Source of the DNA: Kerstersia similis
GTDB lineage: Bacteria > Pseudomonadota > Gammaproteobacteria > Burkholderiales > Burkholderiaceae_B
Direction: 5' to 3'
DNA length: 64,000 nt
Assembly (NCBI RefSeq): GCF_965139615.1
Contig: NZ_CBCSIQ010000015.1
Coordinates: forward strand, 1 to 64,000
The notes under the pieces are model-generated. The model was given only the letters and a program-made list of their open reading frames with translations, was not told where the DNA came from and made no database searches. The stretch's first letter is position 1; every line of letters begins with the position of its first letter. This document shows, in pieces, positions 23,766 to 33,302 of the stretch. The position numbers and the translations under genes are program-made.

Positions 23766-24440
23766 ATGCACACGATTCTTATTATAGAAAAATTGCCCGT
23801 CGTGCGTCTTGGCGTGCGCAATCTTCTGATCAACAGCGGTTTTCCGCAGGAGATCATCGAGTCGGTCAGCCTGCAGGCAGTGCCTGCCGAGTTGAGCCAG
23901 CCGGTGTCCCTGATCATTATTGACCCTGCCCAGGCAAGCGAAAGCGGCGACCGGCTGGTCTATCGCATTCGTCGCCGTTTTCCCGGCGTGCCTGTGCTGT
24001 TTTTCTGCGGTCGGGATATCGACATCTATTCGCCGCTGGCGGTACGTCTGGGCATCAGTGGGTTCATTGCCAAAGATGGCGATGAGGCAACGGTTGCCGC
24101 GGCGGTGCGCATGGTTCTGGCCGGGATGCAGTGCTTTCCTGTGCTGGATCCGGCAGCAGTGGAACGGCCGCGCTACCACGACCTGTCCCGGCTGTCAGTC
24201 AGGGAATTGGCTGTGCTGCGCTTGCTGCGGCAGGGTATGCGGAACAAGGAAGTGTCAGCACGTCTGTGCCTGAGTGAAAAGACGGTCAGTGCCCATAAAC
24301 AGAATCTGTTCAGAAAGCTGGGGGTGCGTTCGGTGCTGCAGATATCCATCGCACCCGAAGAGGAGGGCAAGCAGGCCCTGCGCCTGGATACGCCTGCGGG
24401 CGAGGGGCAGGCACACCCAAGCTCGACCCCAGCTCCCTGA
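23766..24440 (+). CDS. Orphan LuxR/NarL-type response regulator with atypical receiver
   Basis: A 224-residue regulator with an N-terminal receiver and C-terminal LuxR helix-turn-helix (LSVRELAVLRLLRQGMRNKE, then SEKTVSAHKQNLFRKLGVRS). It recalls the EvgA/BvgA branch. The phospho-acceptor D53 (IIIDPAQAS) and K103 are present. The acidic pair near residues 8-9 reads EK instead of DD/ED, so magnesium binding and phosphorylation may be altered. The C-terminus carries a 20-residue Pro/Gly/Ser-rich extension. The start is set at 23766 because the receiver begins there; upstream in-frame ATGs give unrelated sequence. No histidine kinase is adjacent. Confidence 0.8.
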   Translation: MHTILIIEKLPVVRLGVRNLLINSGFPQEIIESVSLQAVPAELSQPVSLIIIDPAQASESGDRLVYRIRRRFPGVPVLFFCGRDIDIYSPLAVRLGISGFIAKDGDEATVAAAVRMVLAGMQCFPVLDPAAVERPRYHDLSRLSVRELAVLRLLRQGMRNKEVSARLCLSEKTVSAHKQNLFRKLGVRSVLQISIAPEEEGKQALRLDTPAGEGQAHPSSTPAP

Positions 24441-24846
24441 ACGGCCTGGGCTTGCCTGATGGGCTATTTGAAAAATTTGACGCTCCCCACCAGATGATTC
24501 CTGAGGTTAGGCAGGGTATGGCAGCCAGCATTTTCTAATTTCATGAGAGAAGCAGATCGCCAGGTACAGCAAGGTACATAATGAATCCCGGTCGCAAGCG
24601 GTGCCTATGACGCAAGCGGCCCGGCATCCTCAGGGATGCCGTTTTTTTTGGATGAACGGTAGATAATTGCGGCTGTGCGGAGGGTGTCAACAGCCCGGCA
24701 GCCGGGATGAGGTCGCTCGGCAGTCAGAGGAAAACAGACAGGAAATCGCTTCATTGACGGTAGAAACGATGCTCTTTCTAGTTTCCGGTAAAATGCTCTG
24801 CTAAGCTTTCCGCTTTCACTCCATACTTCAGAAAAATAGGTTTTTC
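24441..24846. other. Intergenic region before tig, possibly with a small RNA
   Basis: About 400 bp without a supported protein gene. A strong intrinsic terminator at 24622-24649 stands 180 bp after the preceding stop codon, so a short independent transcript in roughly 24540-24650 is conceivable. A TTGACG at 24754-24759 may be the -35 of the tig promoter, although the matching -10 is weak. Confidence 0.4.
24622..24649 (+). terminator. Intrinsic terminator upstream of tig
   Basis: CGGCATCC and GGATGCCG form an 8-bp stem with a 4-nt loop followed by eight T residues. Confidence 0.85.
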
Positions 24847-26160
24847 ATGCAGCCTGTGGTTGAAACCCTCTCCGGCCTCGAGCGCCGTATTGATCTGGCC
24901 GTTACTGTGGCCGACATCGAAAAGGAAGTGCAGGCGCAAATCAAGCGTCTTGCCCGCACGGCGAAGCTGCCGGGCTTCCGTCCCGGCAAAGTGCCGCTGA
25001 ACCTGCTTGAGCGCAGCCACGGCCCGAGCATCCGCTACGATGCCATCAACGCCGAAGTCGGCCGTGCGTTCGAACAAGCGGTTCGCACCGCTGAACTGCG
25101 CGTCGCCGGCCAGCCCACCCTGGAGCCCAAGGCCGAAGGCGAAGGCCAGGAAGGCGTGCTGGCTTTCAGCGCCACCTTCGAGGTCTATCCCGAAGTCAAG
25201 ATTCCCGAGCTGGGCGCGCTGGAAATCACGCGTACGCTGGCCGAAGTCGGCGACGCCGAAGTCGATCGCACCATCGAAGTGCTGCGCAAGCAACGCGCAA
25301 CCTACGAAGCTCGTGCCGACCGCGCCGCCACTGACGATGATCGCGTCACGCTGGATTTCAGCGGCAGCATCGACGGCGAACTGTTCGAAGGTGGCCAGGC
25401 CACCGACTTCCCGTTCGTGCTGGGCCAGGGCCGCATGCTGCCCGAGTTCGAAACCGCCGTGCGCGGTCTGAAGGCTGGCGAAAGCAAGACGTTCCCGCTG
25501 GCCTTCCCGGAGGATTACCCGGGGAAGGAAGTCGCTGGCAAAACGGCTGAATTCACCATTACCGTGAAGGAAGTTGCCGAGCCCGTGCTGCCGGAACTGA
25601 ACGCCGAATTCGCCATCTCACTGGGTCAGGCAGAAGGCGATGTGGCCAAGCTGCGCGAAGACATTCGCGTCAACCTGGAACGCGAAGTCAAGCTGCGCGC
25701 CCAGGGCCGCACCAAGTCCAGCGTTATGGACGCCCTGGTTGCTGCTGCTGAATTCGATGTGCCCAAGGCCCTGGTCAACCAGGACGCACAAAGCCGCGTG
25801 CAAGCTGCCCGCGAAGACCTGAAGCAACGTGGCGTGCCCAATGCCGAGTCGCTCAATATCCCGGTTGAAGCATTCGCCGAAGAATCCACGCGCCGTGTGC
25901 GTCTGGGTCTGCTGGTGTCGGAACTGGTGAAACAGGCTGCCCTGCAAGCCAAGCCGGAACAAGTGCGTGCCCGTATCGAAGAGTTCGCTCAGAACTACGA
26001 GCAGCCGGCACAGGTGGTGGCCTACTACCTGGCCGACAAGCAGCGCCGTGGTGAAATCGAAGCGGTGGTGGTGGAAGACAACGTGGTGGAACACGTGCTG
26101 TCCCAAGCCAAGGTCACCGATGAGAACGTATCTTTCGAGCAATTGATGGGAACGGCCTGA
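24847..26160 (+). CDS. tig: Trigger factor, ribosome-associated chaperone and prolyl isomerase
   Basis: Binds the ribosome near protein L23 and holds nascent chains. The 437 residues show the N-terminal ribosome-binding domain with the signature LPGFRPGKVPLN (about 40-51), and a central FKBP-type prolyl isomerase domain (DRVTLDFSGSIDGELFEGGQ at about 162-181, then FPLAFPEDYPG). The C-terminal helical chaperone domain ends ENVSFEQLMGTA. The gene leads the conserved tig-clpP-clpX-lon series and is 1 bp from clpP, so both are probably in one transcript. Confidence 0.97.
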   Translation: MQPVVETLSGLERRIDLAVTVADIEKEVQAQIKRLARTAKLPGFRPGKVPLNLLERSHGPSIRYDAINAEVGRAFEQAVRTAELRVAGQPTLEPKAEGEGQEGVLAFSATFEVYPEVKIPELGALEITRTLAEVGDAEVDRTIEVLRKQRATYEARADRAATDDDRVTLDFSGSIDGELFEGGQATDFPFVLGQGRMLPEFETAVRGLKAGESKTFPLAFPEDYPGKEVAGKTAEFTITVKEVAEPVLPELNAEFAISLGQAEGDVAKLREDIRVNLEREVKLRAQGRTKSSVMDALVAAAEFDVPKALVNQDAQSRVQAAREDLKQRGVPNAESLNIPVEAFAEESTRRVRLGLLVSELVKQAALQAKPEQVRARIEEFAQNYEQPAQVVAYYLADKQRRGEIEAVVVEDNVVEHVLSQAKVTDENVSFEQLMGTA

Positions 26161-26161
26161 T

Positions 26162-26809
26162 ATGCAGCGATTTACCGATTTCTATGCGTCCATGTACGGC
26201 GGTTCGTCCGTCACGCCCACCGGGCTGGGGTACATCCCCATGGTCGTCGAACAGTCCGGGCGCGGCGAGCGTTCGTACGACATCTATTCGCGCCTGCTGA
26301 AGGAGCGTCTGGTGTTTCTTGTCGGTCCTGTGAACGACAACAGCGCCAACCTGATCGTCGCCCAACTGCTGTTCCTGGAATCGGAAAATCCTGACAAGGA
26401 CATCTCCCTCTACATCAACTCGCCTGGCGGATCGGTGTATGCCGGCATGGCCATCTATGACACCATGCAGTTCGTCAAGCCAGATGTGTCCACGTTGTGC
26501 ACTGGCCTGGCAGCCAGCATGGGTGCGTTCCTGCTGGCGGCGGGCAAGCGCGGCAAGCGCTTCTCGCTGCCCAATTCGCGCATCATGATTCACCAGCCTT
26601 CGGGCGGTGCGCAGGGTCAGGCTACCGATATCCAAATTCAGGCGCGTGAAATCCTTGATTTGCGTGCCCGCCTGAACCGCATTCTGGCGGACAACACGGG
26701 ACAACCCGTGGAGCGTATCGAGGTTGATACCGAACGCGACAATTTCATGTCTGCGGAAGATGCCGCAGCCTATGGTCTGGTCGATAAGGTGTTGAGTACG
26801 CGGGAGTGA
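26162..26809 (+). CDS. clpP: ATP-dependent Clp protease proteolytic subunit
   Basis: The serine peptidase barrel that degrades substrates unfolded by ClpX or ClpA. The 215 residues contain the catalytic triad S119 (GLAASMGAF), H144 (MIHQPSGG) and D193 (ERDNFMS), plus the oxyanion-loop NSPGGSVYAGMAIYD. The N-terminal pro-region is short. The start lies one base after the tig stop, and clpX follows after about 160 bp. Confidence 0.97.
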   Translation: MQRFTDFYASMYGGSSVTPTGLGYIPMVVEQSGRGERSYDIYSRLLKERLVFLVGPVNDNSANLIVAQLLFLESENPDKDISLYINSPGGSVYAGMAIYDTMQFVKPDVSTLCTGLAASMGAFLLAAGKRGKRFSLPNSRIMIHQPSGGAQGQATDIQIQAREILDLRARLNRILADNTGQPVERIEVDTERDNFMSAEDAAAYGLVDKVLSTRE

Positions 26810-26968
26810 TCCTCGTCACCCGGATGGGTTCAGCCCCTCCGGGTGCGGCTGTGCTGACAGGGCCAGCCAGGCGAGACATGTTTAATAGGGAGCCCCAGGC
26901 TCCTCCCAGTGGTGTCGGAGAATGTCAGGCCTGAGGGCCCGGTGTTCTTCACTACCGATACAGAGTCC

Positions 26969-28252
26969 ATGACTGATAAAAAAGACCTGCTTGATGCGCG
27001 CGCGCCGCGCTGCTCGTTCTGCAACAAGAGCCAGCATGAAGTCAAAAAGCTGATCAAGGGTGAGGGTTCGGTTTATATCTGCAACGAATGCATAGATCTG
27101 TCGCGCGATATCATCCGCGAAGAGTTGCAGCAGGAAGCCCGCCAGAATCAGCGCGATGAATTGCCGACGCCAGCGGAAATCAAGACTTTCATGGACCAAT
27201 ATGTCATTGGCCAGGATGCGCCCAAGCGCATGCTGGCAGTGGCGGTCTATAACCATTACAAGCGCATCCGTCACCGTGATCATCTTGAGGATGGCGGTGT
27301 GGAGCTGGCCAAGAGCAACATTCTGCTGATCGGGCCGACCGGCTCGGGCAAGACCTTGCTGGCCCAAACCCTGGCGCGACAACTGAACGTGCCCTTCGTG
27401 ATGGCTGATGCCACCACGCTGACGGAAGCCGGCTATGTCGGTGAAGACGTCGAAAACATTATTCAGAAGCTGCTGCAAAGCTGCGATTACGATGTTGAAA
27501 AGGCACAGCGTGCCATCGTCTATATCGACGAAATCGACAAGATTTCGCGCAAGGCAGACAATCCCTCCATCACCCGTGATGTGTCGGGTGAGGGTGTGCA
27601 GCAGGCCTTGCTCAAACTCATTGAAGGGACTGTGGCATCGGTGCCGCCGCAAGGCGGGCGCAAGCATCCCAACCAGGATTTTGTGCAGGTGGATACCACC
27701 AATATCCTGTTCATCGTCGGCGGTGCCTTCGATGGCCTGGAAAAGGTGATCCGCAACCGTACGGAAAAGTCGGGCATCGGTTTCTCGGCGGATGTGAAGC
27801 AGAAGTCCGAGCGTTCGGTCGGTGAAGTCTTCACCGAAGTGGAACCCGAGGATCTAGTCAAATTCGGCCTGATTCCCGAGCTGGTCGGGCGCCTGCCGGT
27901 GGTTGCAACACTGCAGGAACTGGATGAAACGGCCTTGGTGCGCATCCTGACGGAACCGCGCAACGCCATCGTCAAGCAGTTCCAGAAACTCTTCGAAATG
28001 GAAGAGGTCGAACTGGATCTGTCATCCGAAGCCGTGCATGCCGTGGCGCGCAAGGCACTCAAGCGCAAGACGGGTGCTCGCGGTCTGCGCTCCATCCTTG
28101 AATCTGCGCTGCTGGACACCATGTATCAGTTGCCCAGCGATGCCAGCATTCGCAAGGTATTTGTGGACGCGGACGTCATAGAAAAAGGGGCCGAGCCCCG
28201 TTTCGTCCGCGAGGAAGGAAACCTGCGCCGTTCGGTTGGAAACGCCGCCTGA
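26969..28252 (+). CDS. clpX: ClpX unfoldase, ATPase subunit of ClpXP
   Basis: An AAA+ hexamer that recognises tagged proteins and threads them into ClpP. The 427 residues carry the N-terminal zinc domain (C15, C18, C38, C41 in CSFCN and CNEC), Walker A GPTGSGKT (122-129), Walker B VYIDEIDKI, and the pore and sensor regions typical of the family. The ATG at 26969 is chosen for the standard N-terminus ahead of the zinc domain; an upstream in-frame GTG at 26909 would add 20 residues of no similarity. It is transcribed with or just after clpP. Confidence 0.97.
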   Translation: MTDKKDLLDARAPRCSFCNKSQHEVKKLIKGEGSVYICNECIDLSRDIIREELQQEARQNQRDELPTPAEIKTFMDQYVIGQDAPKRMLAVAVYNHYKRIRHRDHLEDGGVELAKSNILLIGPTGSGKTLLAQTLARQLNVPFVMADATTLTEAGYVGEDVENIIQKLLQSCDYDVEKAQRAIVYIDEIDKISRKADNPSITRDVSGEGVQQALLKLIEGTVASVPPQGGRKHPNQDFVQVDTTNILFIVGGAFDGLEKVIRNRTEKSGIGFSADVKQKSERSVGEVFTEVEPEDLVKFGLIPELVGRLPVVATLQELDETALVRILTEPRNAIVKQFQKLFEMEEVELDLSSEAVHAVARKALKRKTGARGLRSILESALLDTMYQLPSDASIRKVFVDADVIEKGAEPRFVREEGNLRRSVGNAA

Positions 28253-28266
28253 GAATGCAGACAGGG

Positions 28267-28299
28267 CATGAAAACCCTTTACTTTGAAGGGTTTTCATG
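28267..28299 (+). terminator. Palindromic hairpin between clpX and lon
   Basis: CATGAAAACCCTT and its exact complement (13-bp arms) flank a 7-nt loop 14 bp after the clpX stop. No T-tract follows, so it may attenuate or protect the clpX mRNA end rather than fully terminate. Confidence 0.5.
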
Positions 28300-28317
28300 A
28301 AATTTCAGGCCACCGGG

Positions 28318-28345
28318 CTTGTATTTTCCGATATCGTCTCCATCT
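28318..28345 (+). promoter_or_regulatory. Candidate sigma-32 heat-shock promoter of lon
   Basis: CTTGTA (28318-28323) and CTCCATCT (28338-28345) are separated by 14 bp. This matches the heat-shock pattern CTTGAA-N13/14-CCCCATNT with one mismatch in each box, 86 bp ahead of the lon start codon. lon is a sigma-32 regulon member in many proteobacteria. Confidence 0.6.
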
Positions 28346-28430
28346 CTGACTCATCACAGGAAGCTGGCGGCAGCACGCCGCCATCCCATACGCTTCCCGA
28401 ACTACAGTTTCTCTCCGAGGAAGCCTAATC

Positions 28431-30872
28431 ATGTCAGTCAGCCGGGCCTTGCCTTCAGAACCCGTTGAATTGCCGCTGCTGCCTCTGCGCGACGTCGTGG
28501 TTTTCCCACACATGGTCATTCCATTGTTCGTGGGACGGCCGCGTTCGATCCAGGCACTGGAAGCGGCAATGGAAGCCGGAAAGAGCATCATGCTGGTGGC
28601 GCAGAAGTCCGCCAGCAAGGATGATCCCACGCCGGAAGATGTCTATGAAATTGGATGCATTGCGAGCATTCTGCAGATGCTGAAGCTGCCCGATGGCACC
28701 GTCAAGGTGCTGGTGGAAGGCACGCAGCGCGCCCGCATTGCACAGATTACCGATGGTGAAGCCCACTTCACCTGCTCGGTCACGCCTATTGAATCGGATA
28801 CGCAATCCAATGCGGAAACCGAGGCCTTGCGCCGTGCCGTGGTCAGCCAGTTCGAGCAGTACGTCAAGCTCAACAAGAAGATCCCGCCGGAGATCCTGAC
28901 GTCCTTGTCGGGCATCGACGAGGCCGGGCGTCTGGCTGATACCATCGCTGCCCATTTGCCGCTCAAGCTGGAAGAAAAGCAGCGCATGCTGGAAGTGTTC
29001 GGTACGACCGAGCGCCTGGAAACCCTGCTGAGCCAGTTGGAAACGGAAATCGACATTCTCCAGGTGGAGAAGCGCATCCGTGGCCGCGTCAAGAAGCAGA
29101 TGGAAAAAAGCCAGCGTGACTACTATCTGAATGAGCAGGTCAAGGCCATTCAGAAAGAGCTGGGCGAAGGCGAAGAAGGCGCTGATCTCGAAGAACTCGA
29201 GAAGAAGATTGCCGCTGCGCAAATGCCCAAGGAAGCGCGCAAGAAAGCAGACGCCGAGCTGAAAAAGCTCAAGCTGATGTCGCCCATGTCGGCAGAAGCC
29301 ACCGTGGTGCGCACCTACATCGACACGCTCATCGGTTTGCCGTGGCGCAAGAAGAGCCGAGTCAACAACTCGCTGGATAACGCCGAGCGCGTGCTCGATG
29401 GCGATCACTATGGCCTGGAGAAGGTCAAGGAACGCATCCTTGAGCATCTGGCGGTGCAACAGCGCGTGGACAAGGTCAAGGCGCCGATTCTGTGCCTGGT
29501 GGGTCCTCCGGGGGTCGGTAAGACTTCGCTGGGGCAGTCCATTGCCAAGGCGACGAACCGCAAGTTCGTACGCATGGCGTTGGGCGGCGTGCGCGATGAA
29601 GCAGAGATCCGTGGCCATCGTCGTACCTACATTGGCTCCATGCCTGGCAAGATCCTGCAGAACATGGGCAAGGTAGGGGTGCGCAACCCGCTGTTCCTGC
29701 TGGACGAAATCGACAAGCTGGGCATGGATTTCCGTGGCGACCCTGCATCCGCTCTGCTGGAAGTGCTGGATCCGGAACAGAACCATACGTTCCAGGACCA
29801 CTATGTTGAAGTGGACTTCGATCTTTCGGATGTGATGTTTGTTGCGACCAGCAACACGCTGAATATTCCGCCGGCGCTGCTGGACCGTATGGAAGTGATC
29901 CGCCTGTCCGGTTACACGGAAGAGGAAAAGATCCGTATCGCGCGTGAGCACTTGTTGCCCAAGTTGATGAAGAACAACGGGGTACGCGAGGGCGAACTGC
30001 AGGTCGAAGAGGATGCGCTGCGCGACATCGTGCGTTATTACACACGTGAAGCCGGTGTGCGTTCGCTGGAACGCGAGGTTGGCAAGATCTGCCGCAAGGT
30101 GATCCGCCAACTGATCAAACGTGTTGAGGACAAGGTCGAAGGCGCGCCCAAGATCGTCGTGGTCAACAGCGAAAACCTGGCGGATTACCTGGGTGTGCGC
30201 CGTTACAGCTTTGGCGTGGCCGAGAAGGAAAACCAGATCGGTCAGGTGACCGGGCTGGCCTGGACGGAAGTGGGCGGCGACCTGCTGACCATCGAAGTGG
30301 CCGACATGCCGGGTAAGGGTGTGATTCAGCGCACGGGTTCGCTCGGCGATGTGATGAAGGAGTCGGTCGAAGCGGCTCGCAGCGTGGTGCGTTCTCGCGC
30401 ACGCCGCCTGGGTTTTGCTGACACCGTATTCGAAAAGCGTGACATGCACGTGCACGTTCCGGAAGGCGCTACGCCCAAGGATGGCCCGTCTGCAGGTATC
30501 GCCATCACAACAGCCATCGTGTCTGCCTTGTCGCATATCCCGGTGCGTGCCGATGTTGCGATGACGGGTGAAATCACCTTGCGTGGTGAAGTGCTGGCTA
30601 TCGGCGGCTTGAAGGAAAAGCTGCTGGCCGCCCATCGTGGCGGGATCAAGAAGGTCTTGATCCCTGAGGAAAACGTGAAGGATCTCACCGAGATTCCGGA
30701 CAACGTGAAGAACCAGCTGGAAATCGTGCCGGTACGCTGGATCGACACCGTGCTGGAACATGCGCTCGAACGCTTGCCGACGCCTCTGCCTGAGGAAGAG
30801 GCCAAGCCGGAAGAGCCGGTGGTGGCCTCCGGTTCCAAGCCGGGTGAGCCGGGTGCGGTACTGAAGCACTGA
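28431..30872 (+). CDS. lon: Lon ATP-dependent protease
   Basis: A cytosolic AAA+ protease that removes damaged and short-lived regulatory proteins. The 813 residues show the N-terminal Lon substrate-binding domain (LPLLPLRDVVVFPHMVIPLF), a coiled-coil stretch, Walker A GPPGVGKT (358-365), and the C-terminal peptidase with the Ser-Lys dyad S687 (PKDGPSAG) and K730 (GGLKEKLLAA). The C-terminal 25 residues are a Pro/Glu-rich extension. A heat-shock promoter candidate precedes it and a terminator follows. Confidence 0.97.
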   Translation: MSVSRALPSEPVELPLLPLRDVVVFPHMVIPLFVGRPRSIQALEAAMEAGKSIMLVAQKSASKDDPTPEDVYEIGCIASILQMLKLPDGTVKVLVEGTQRARIAQITDGEAHFTCSVTPIESDTQSNAETEALRRAVVSQFEQYVKLNKKIPPEILTSLSGIDEAGRLADTIAAHLPLKLEEKQRMLEVFGTTERLETLLSQLETEIDILQVEKRIRGRVKKQMEKSQRDYYLNEQVKAIQKELGEGEEGADLEELEKKIAAAQMPKEARKKADAELKKLKLMSPMSAEATVVRTYIDTLIGLPWRKKSRVNNSLDNAERVLDGDHYGLEKVKERILEHLAVQQRVDKVKAPILCLVGPPGVGKTSLGQSIAKATNRKFVRMALGGVRDEAEIRGHRRTYIGSMPGKILQNMGKVGVRNPLFLLDEIDKLGMDFRGDPASALLEVLDPEQNHTFQDHYVEVDFDLSDVMFVATSNTLNIPPALLDRMEVIRLSGYTEEEKIRIAREHLLPKLMKNNGVREGELQVEEDALRDIVRYYTREAGVRSLEREVGKICRKVIRQLIKRVEDKVEGAPKIVVVNSENLADYLGVRRYSFGVAEKENQIGQVTGLAWTEVGGDLLTIEVADMPGKGVIQRTGSLGDVMKESVEAARSVVRSRARRLGFADTVFEKRDMHVHVPEGATPKDGPSAGIAITTAIVSALSHIPVRADVAMTGEITLRGEVLAIGGLKEKLLAAHRGGIKKVLIPEENVKDLTEIPDNVKNQLEIVPVRWIDTVLEHALERLPTPLPEEEAKPEEPVVASGSKPGEPGAVLKH

Positions 30873-30906
30873 TGATGCAGGCCGGGCGCAAAAGGCGCCC
30901 GAACTG

Positions 30907-30943
30907 AACCCCTGAATGCCCGGTGGCGTTCAGGGGTTTTTTA
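30907..30943 (+). terminator. Intrinsic terminator of lon
   Basis: AACCCCTGAATGCC pairs with GGCGTTCAGGGGTT (one G-T) around a 4-nt loop, followed by six T residues. Confidence 0.9.
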
Positions 30944-31139
30944 TTGCCGCTGCATATTCAGGGGAGGGTGCCATTGTGGCTGGCGGTTGCTGTTGCTGTT
31001 GATGAAAAGGGCTTGCCAGGTCCAGGCAGGCAAGCCGTCCGCCATGTGCCGCTTTCCCTGATTTGCTGCCTGGGGGGATGGGCTGCGTTGTCGCCGGCGC
31101 TGCAGTATTGATACCGCGACGGATTTCAGCACAGGGGGT

Positions 31140-31904
31140 TCAGGGCTTGACGGCCTCGAAGGTGATGATGGCATCTGCGTCCGTCGGCCAGCGGCCGTGA
31201 GCATAGCCGCCCGATACCGTGATGTCGGTGAAACCGGCTGCCCGCAGTGCGGCCTGCATTTCACGCACACCCCACCAGCGCAGGCTGAAGGATTCCAGCT
31301 CAGTCGTTTGCAGCACGCCCTGATCCCAGGCTTCGTAACGCAGTAAATCTACAGAAACCTGATTGATGTGATCGGTTGTCAGGCGGTCGCAAGTGAGGGT
31401 GAGCTGCTGTGTGGCGGTGGGCTGCCAGGTACGTACCGAATGCCCACCGGCCTGGATGGCATGTGCAGGGTCCAGGTCCAGAATCAGGCGTCCCTGGGCT
31501 TGCAGATGTTCAAAGCAGCGGGTCAGTACGGCGCAGGCCGTTTCGTGGTCGGTGATGAGCTGGAACGAGCCGGCGGGAATGATGATGGCGGCGAAGGCCT
31601 GTTCGTACTGGAACTGTTCGAAGGTTTGGCACGTCATGGGAACGGCCAGGCCGCGCTGCTCGCATTCCGATTGGCACAGGGCAAGCATTTCTGCGGAAGC
31701 ATCAAAGCCATGCACATCCAGTCCGGCTTGCAGCAGCGGTATGAGGATACGGCCATTGCCGGCAGCAGGTTCGAGAACAGGGCCAGGGCAATGCTTCAGG
31801 CGCTCCAGGTAGAACTCGACATCGCCGAAGGAGTGGCCGATGGGTTTGTCCAGATGATAGACCTGCGAGGCCAGGCGGCCATAGCGATTGTTTTGTGCAG
31901 ACAT
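31140..31904 (-). CDS. Class I SAM-dependent methyltransferase
   Basis: A 254-residue cytoplasmic methyltransferase. Motif I is VLEPAAGNGRILIPLLQAG (about 43-61) and the SAM-binding acidic residue is in DVHGFDASAEMLALC. The later FAAIIIPAGSFQLI corresponds to motif III/IV. Such stand-alone enzymes act on small molecules or proteins, and the substrate cannot be inferred. It is convergent with lon and divergent from the BenE-like transporter. Confidence 0.85.
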   Translation of the reverse strand: MSAQNNRYGRLASQVYHLDKPIGHSFGDVEFYLERLKHCPGPVLEPAAGNGRILIPLLQAGLDVHGFDASAEMLALCQSECEQRGLAVPMTCQTFEQFQYEQAFAAIIIPAGSFQLITDHETACAVLTRCFEHLQAQGRLILDLDPAHAIQAGGHSVRTWQPTATQQLTLTCDRLTTDHINQVSVDLLRYEAWDQGVLQTTELESFSLRWWGVREMQAALRAAGFTDITVSGGYAHGRWPTDADAIITFEAVKP

Positions 31905-32086
31905 GAGATTGTGCGCTTCTTGTGCGTCGATAGCATGGAGAAAACGGAATATATCAGCTTGATGGAGACGGCGCTCCCGGTGCTTGATGCGGCGGCAATG
32001 CAGGGGGCAGGGTTATGCAGGAAAGCCGTTGCATTGTCTGGCAATATCGGTGGATTTCTGTCCAGATGGATTGCCAGGGAGGTTTC

Positions 32087-33259
32087 ATGGGTATGCGCGC
32101 AGGGTCGGTATCCGCGTGGGTAGCAGGTTTTCTTGCGGTACTGATTTCATATGCGGGGCCGTTGCTGATTTTTATCCAGGCAGCGCATGTCGGGAATATC
32201 GCACCGGAGATGTTGGCTTCCTGGATATGGGCCATTTCGATAGGCGCGGGTGTCAGCGGCCTGTTGCTGAGCTGGTGGCTGAAGATTCCGGTCATTACGG
32301 CATGGTCGGCGCCGGGCACGGCCCTGTTGATTACCCTGTTTCCCGAAATTTCCATGGCTCAGGTCGTGGGGGCATACATTCTGGCTGCGCTATTGGTGTT
32401 GCTGGTCGGGGTGACCGGATATTTCGATAAATTGGTGCGCGCCATTCCTCGTGGTATCGCCGCGGGCATGATGGCGGGTATTCTGTTCCAGTTCGGTACC
32501 CAGGCATTTACTGCGGCCGGAAAAATGCCCGCGCTGGTCTTTGCCATGCTGGCGGCCTATTTCGTCTGTAGGCGGCTGTGCCCGCGCTATACGGTGGTGG
32601 TTGTGGCCTTGACAGGGTTTGTAGTGGCCCTGGGCCAGCAACTGACCGATTTTTCCAGCCTGACCTTGTCGTGGACCCAGCCCATATTCGTCGTGCCGCA
32701 GTTCGACTGGGTGTCGTTCCTGAGCCTGGCCTTGCCGCTGACGATCGTCAGTCTGACGGGGCAGTTCCTGCCTGGCATGGCGGTGATGCAGTTGTCCGGT
32801 TACCAGATGCCGGCGCGGCCGGTCATCATGGTGACGGGTCTGGCGTCATTGGCCACGGCTTTCTTTGGCGGTGTGACGATTGTCCTGTCCGCCATTACTG
32901 CTGCACTGTGTACGGGTAAGGATGCTCATCCAGAGAAGGACAAGCGTTATATCGCAGGTATTGCCAATGGCGTTTTTTACCTGATCGGCGGAACCTTTGC
33001 CGGGACGATTGTCCTGTTGTTCAAGGCCGTTCCGGCCGAACTGGTCGCCATTCTTGCAGGTCTGGCGTTGATAGGCGCCATTGTTTCCAATATGACCCTG
33101 GTGGTGGAGGATGCTGCGCACCGAGAGGCAGCAACCATCACTTTTCTGGCGACGGCCTCAGGCATGACCCTCTGGGGCTTTGGTTCTGCTTTCTGGGGAA
33201 TCGTCATCGGCATGCTGGCCCATGGCATCATGAGCGGCTTCAGGCACGCGAGCGAGTAG
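32087..33259 (+). CDS. BenE family benzoate/H+ symporter-like transporter
   Basis: A 390-residue inner-membrane protein with about 11-12 membrane helices. It matches the BenE family in GFLAVLISYAGPLLIFIQAA near the N-terminus, IPVITAWSAPGTALL and the C-terminal EDAAHREAATITFLATASGM. BenE takes up benzoate with protons, but no benzoate catabolic gene is near, so the substrate may differ. The ATG at 32087 has GGGAGG five bases upstream; the longer frame is rejected. Confidence 0.85.
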   Translation: MGMRAGSVSAWVAGFLAVLISYAGPLLIFIQAAHVGNIAPEMLASWIWAISIGAGVSGLLLSWWLKIPVITAWSAPGTALLITLFPEISMAQVVGAYILAALLVLLVGVTGYFDKLVRAIPRGIAAGMMAGILFQFGTQAFTAAGKMPALVFAMLAAYFVCRRLCPRYTVVVVALTGFVVALGQQLTDFSSLTLSWTQPIFVVPQFDWVSFLSLALPLTIVSLTGQFLPGMAVMQLSGYQMPARPVIMVTGLASLATAFFGGVTIVLSAITAALCTGKDAHPEKDKRYIAGIANGVFYLIGGTFAGTIVLLFKAVPAELVAILAGLALIGAIVSNMTLVVEDAAHREAATITFLATASGMTLWGFGSAFWGIVIGMLAHGIMSGFRHASE

Positions 33260-33302
33260 CGCGGCAGTATGCCGGCTGATGGCAGGCTGCGCTGCCATGC
33301 AC

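Noticed and set aside
28455..30869. Very long open frame antisense to lon
   Set aside because: It mirrors lon codon for codon in a GC-rich genome, has His/Arg/Gln-rich composition, no domain and no ribosome site.
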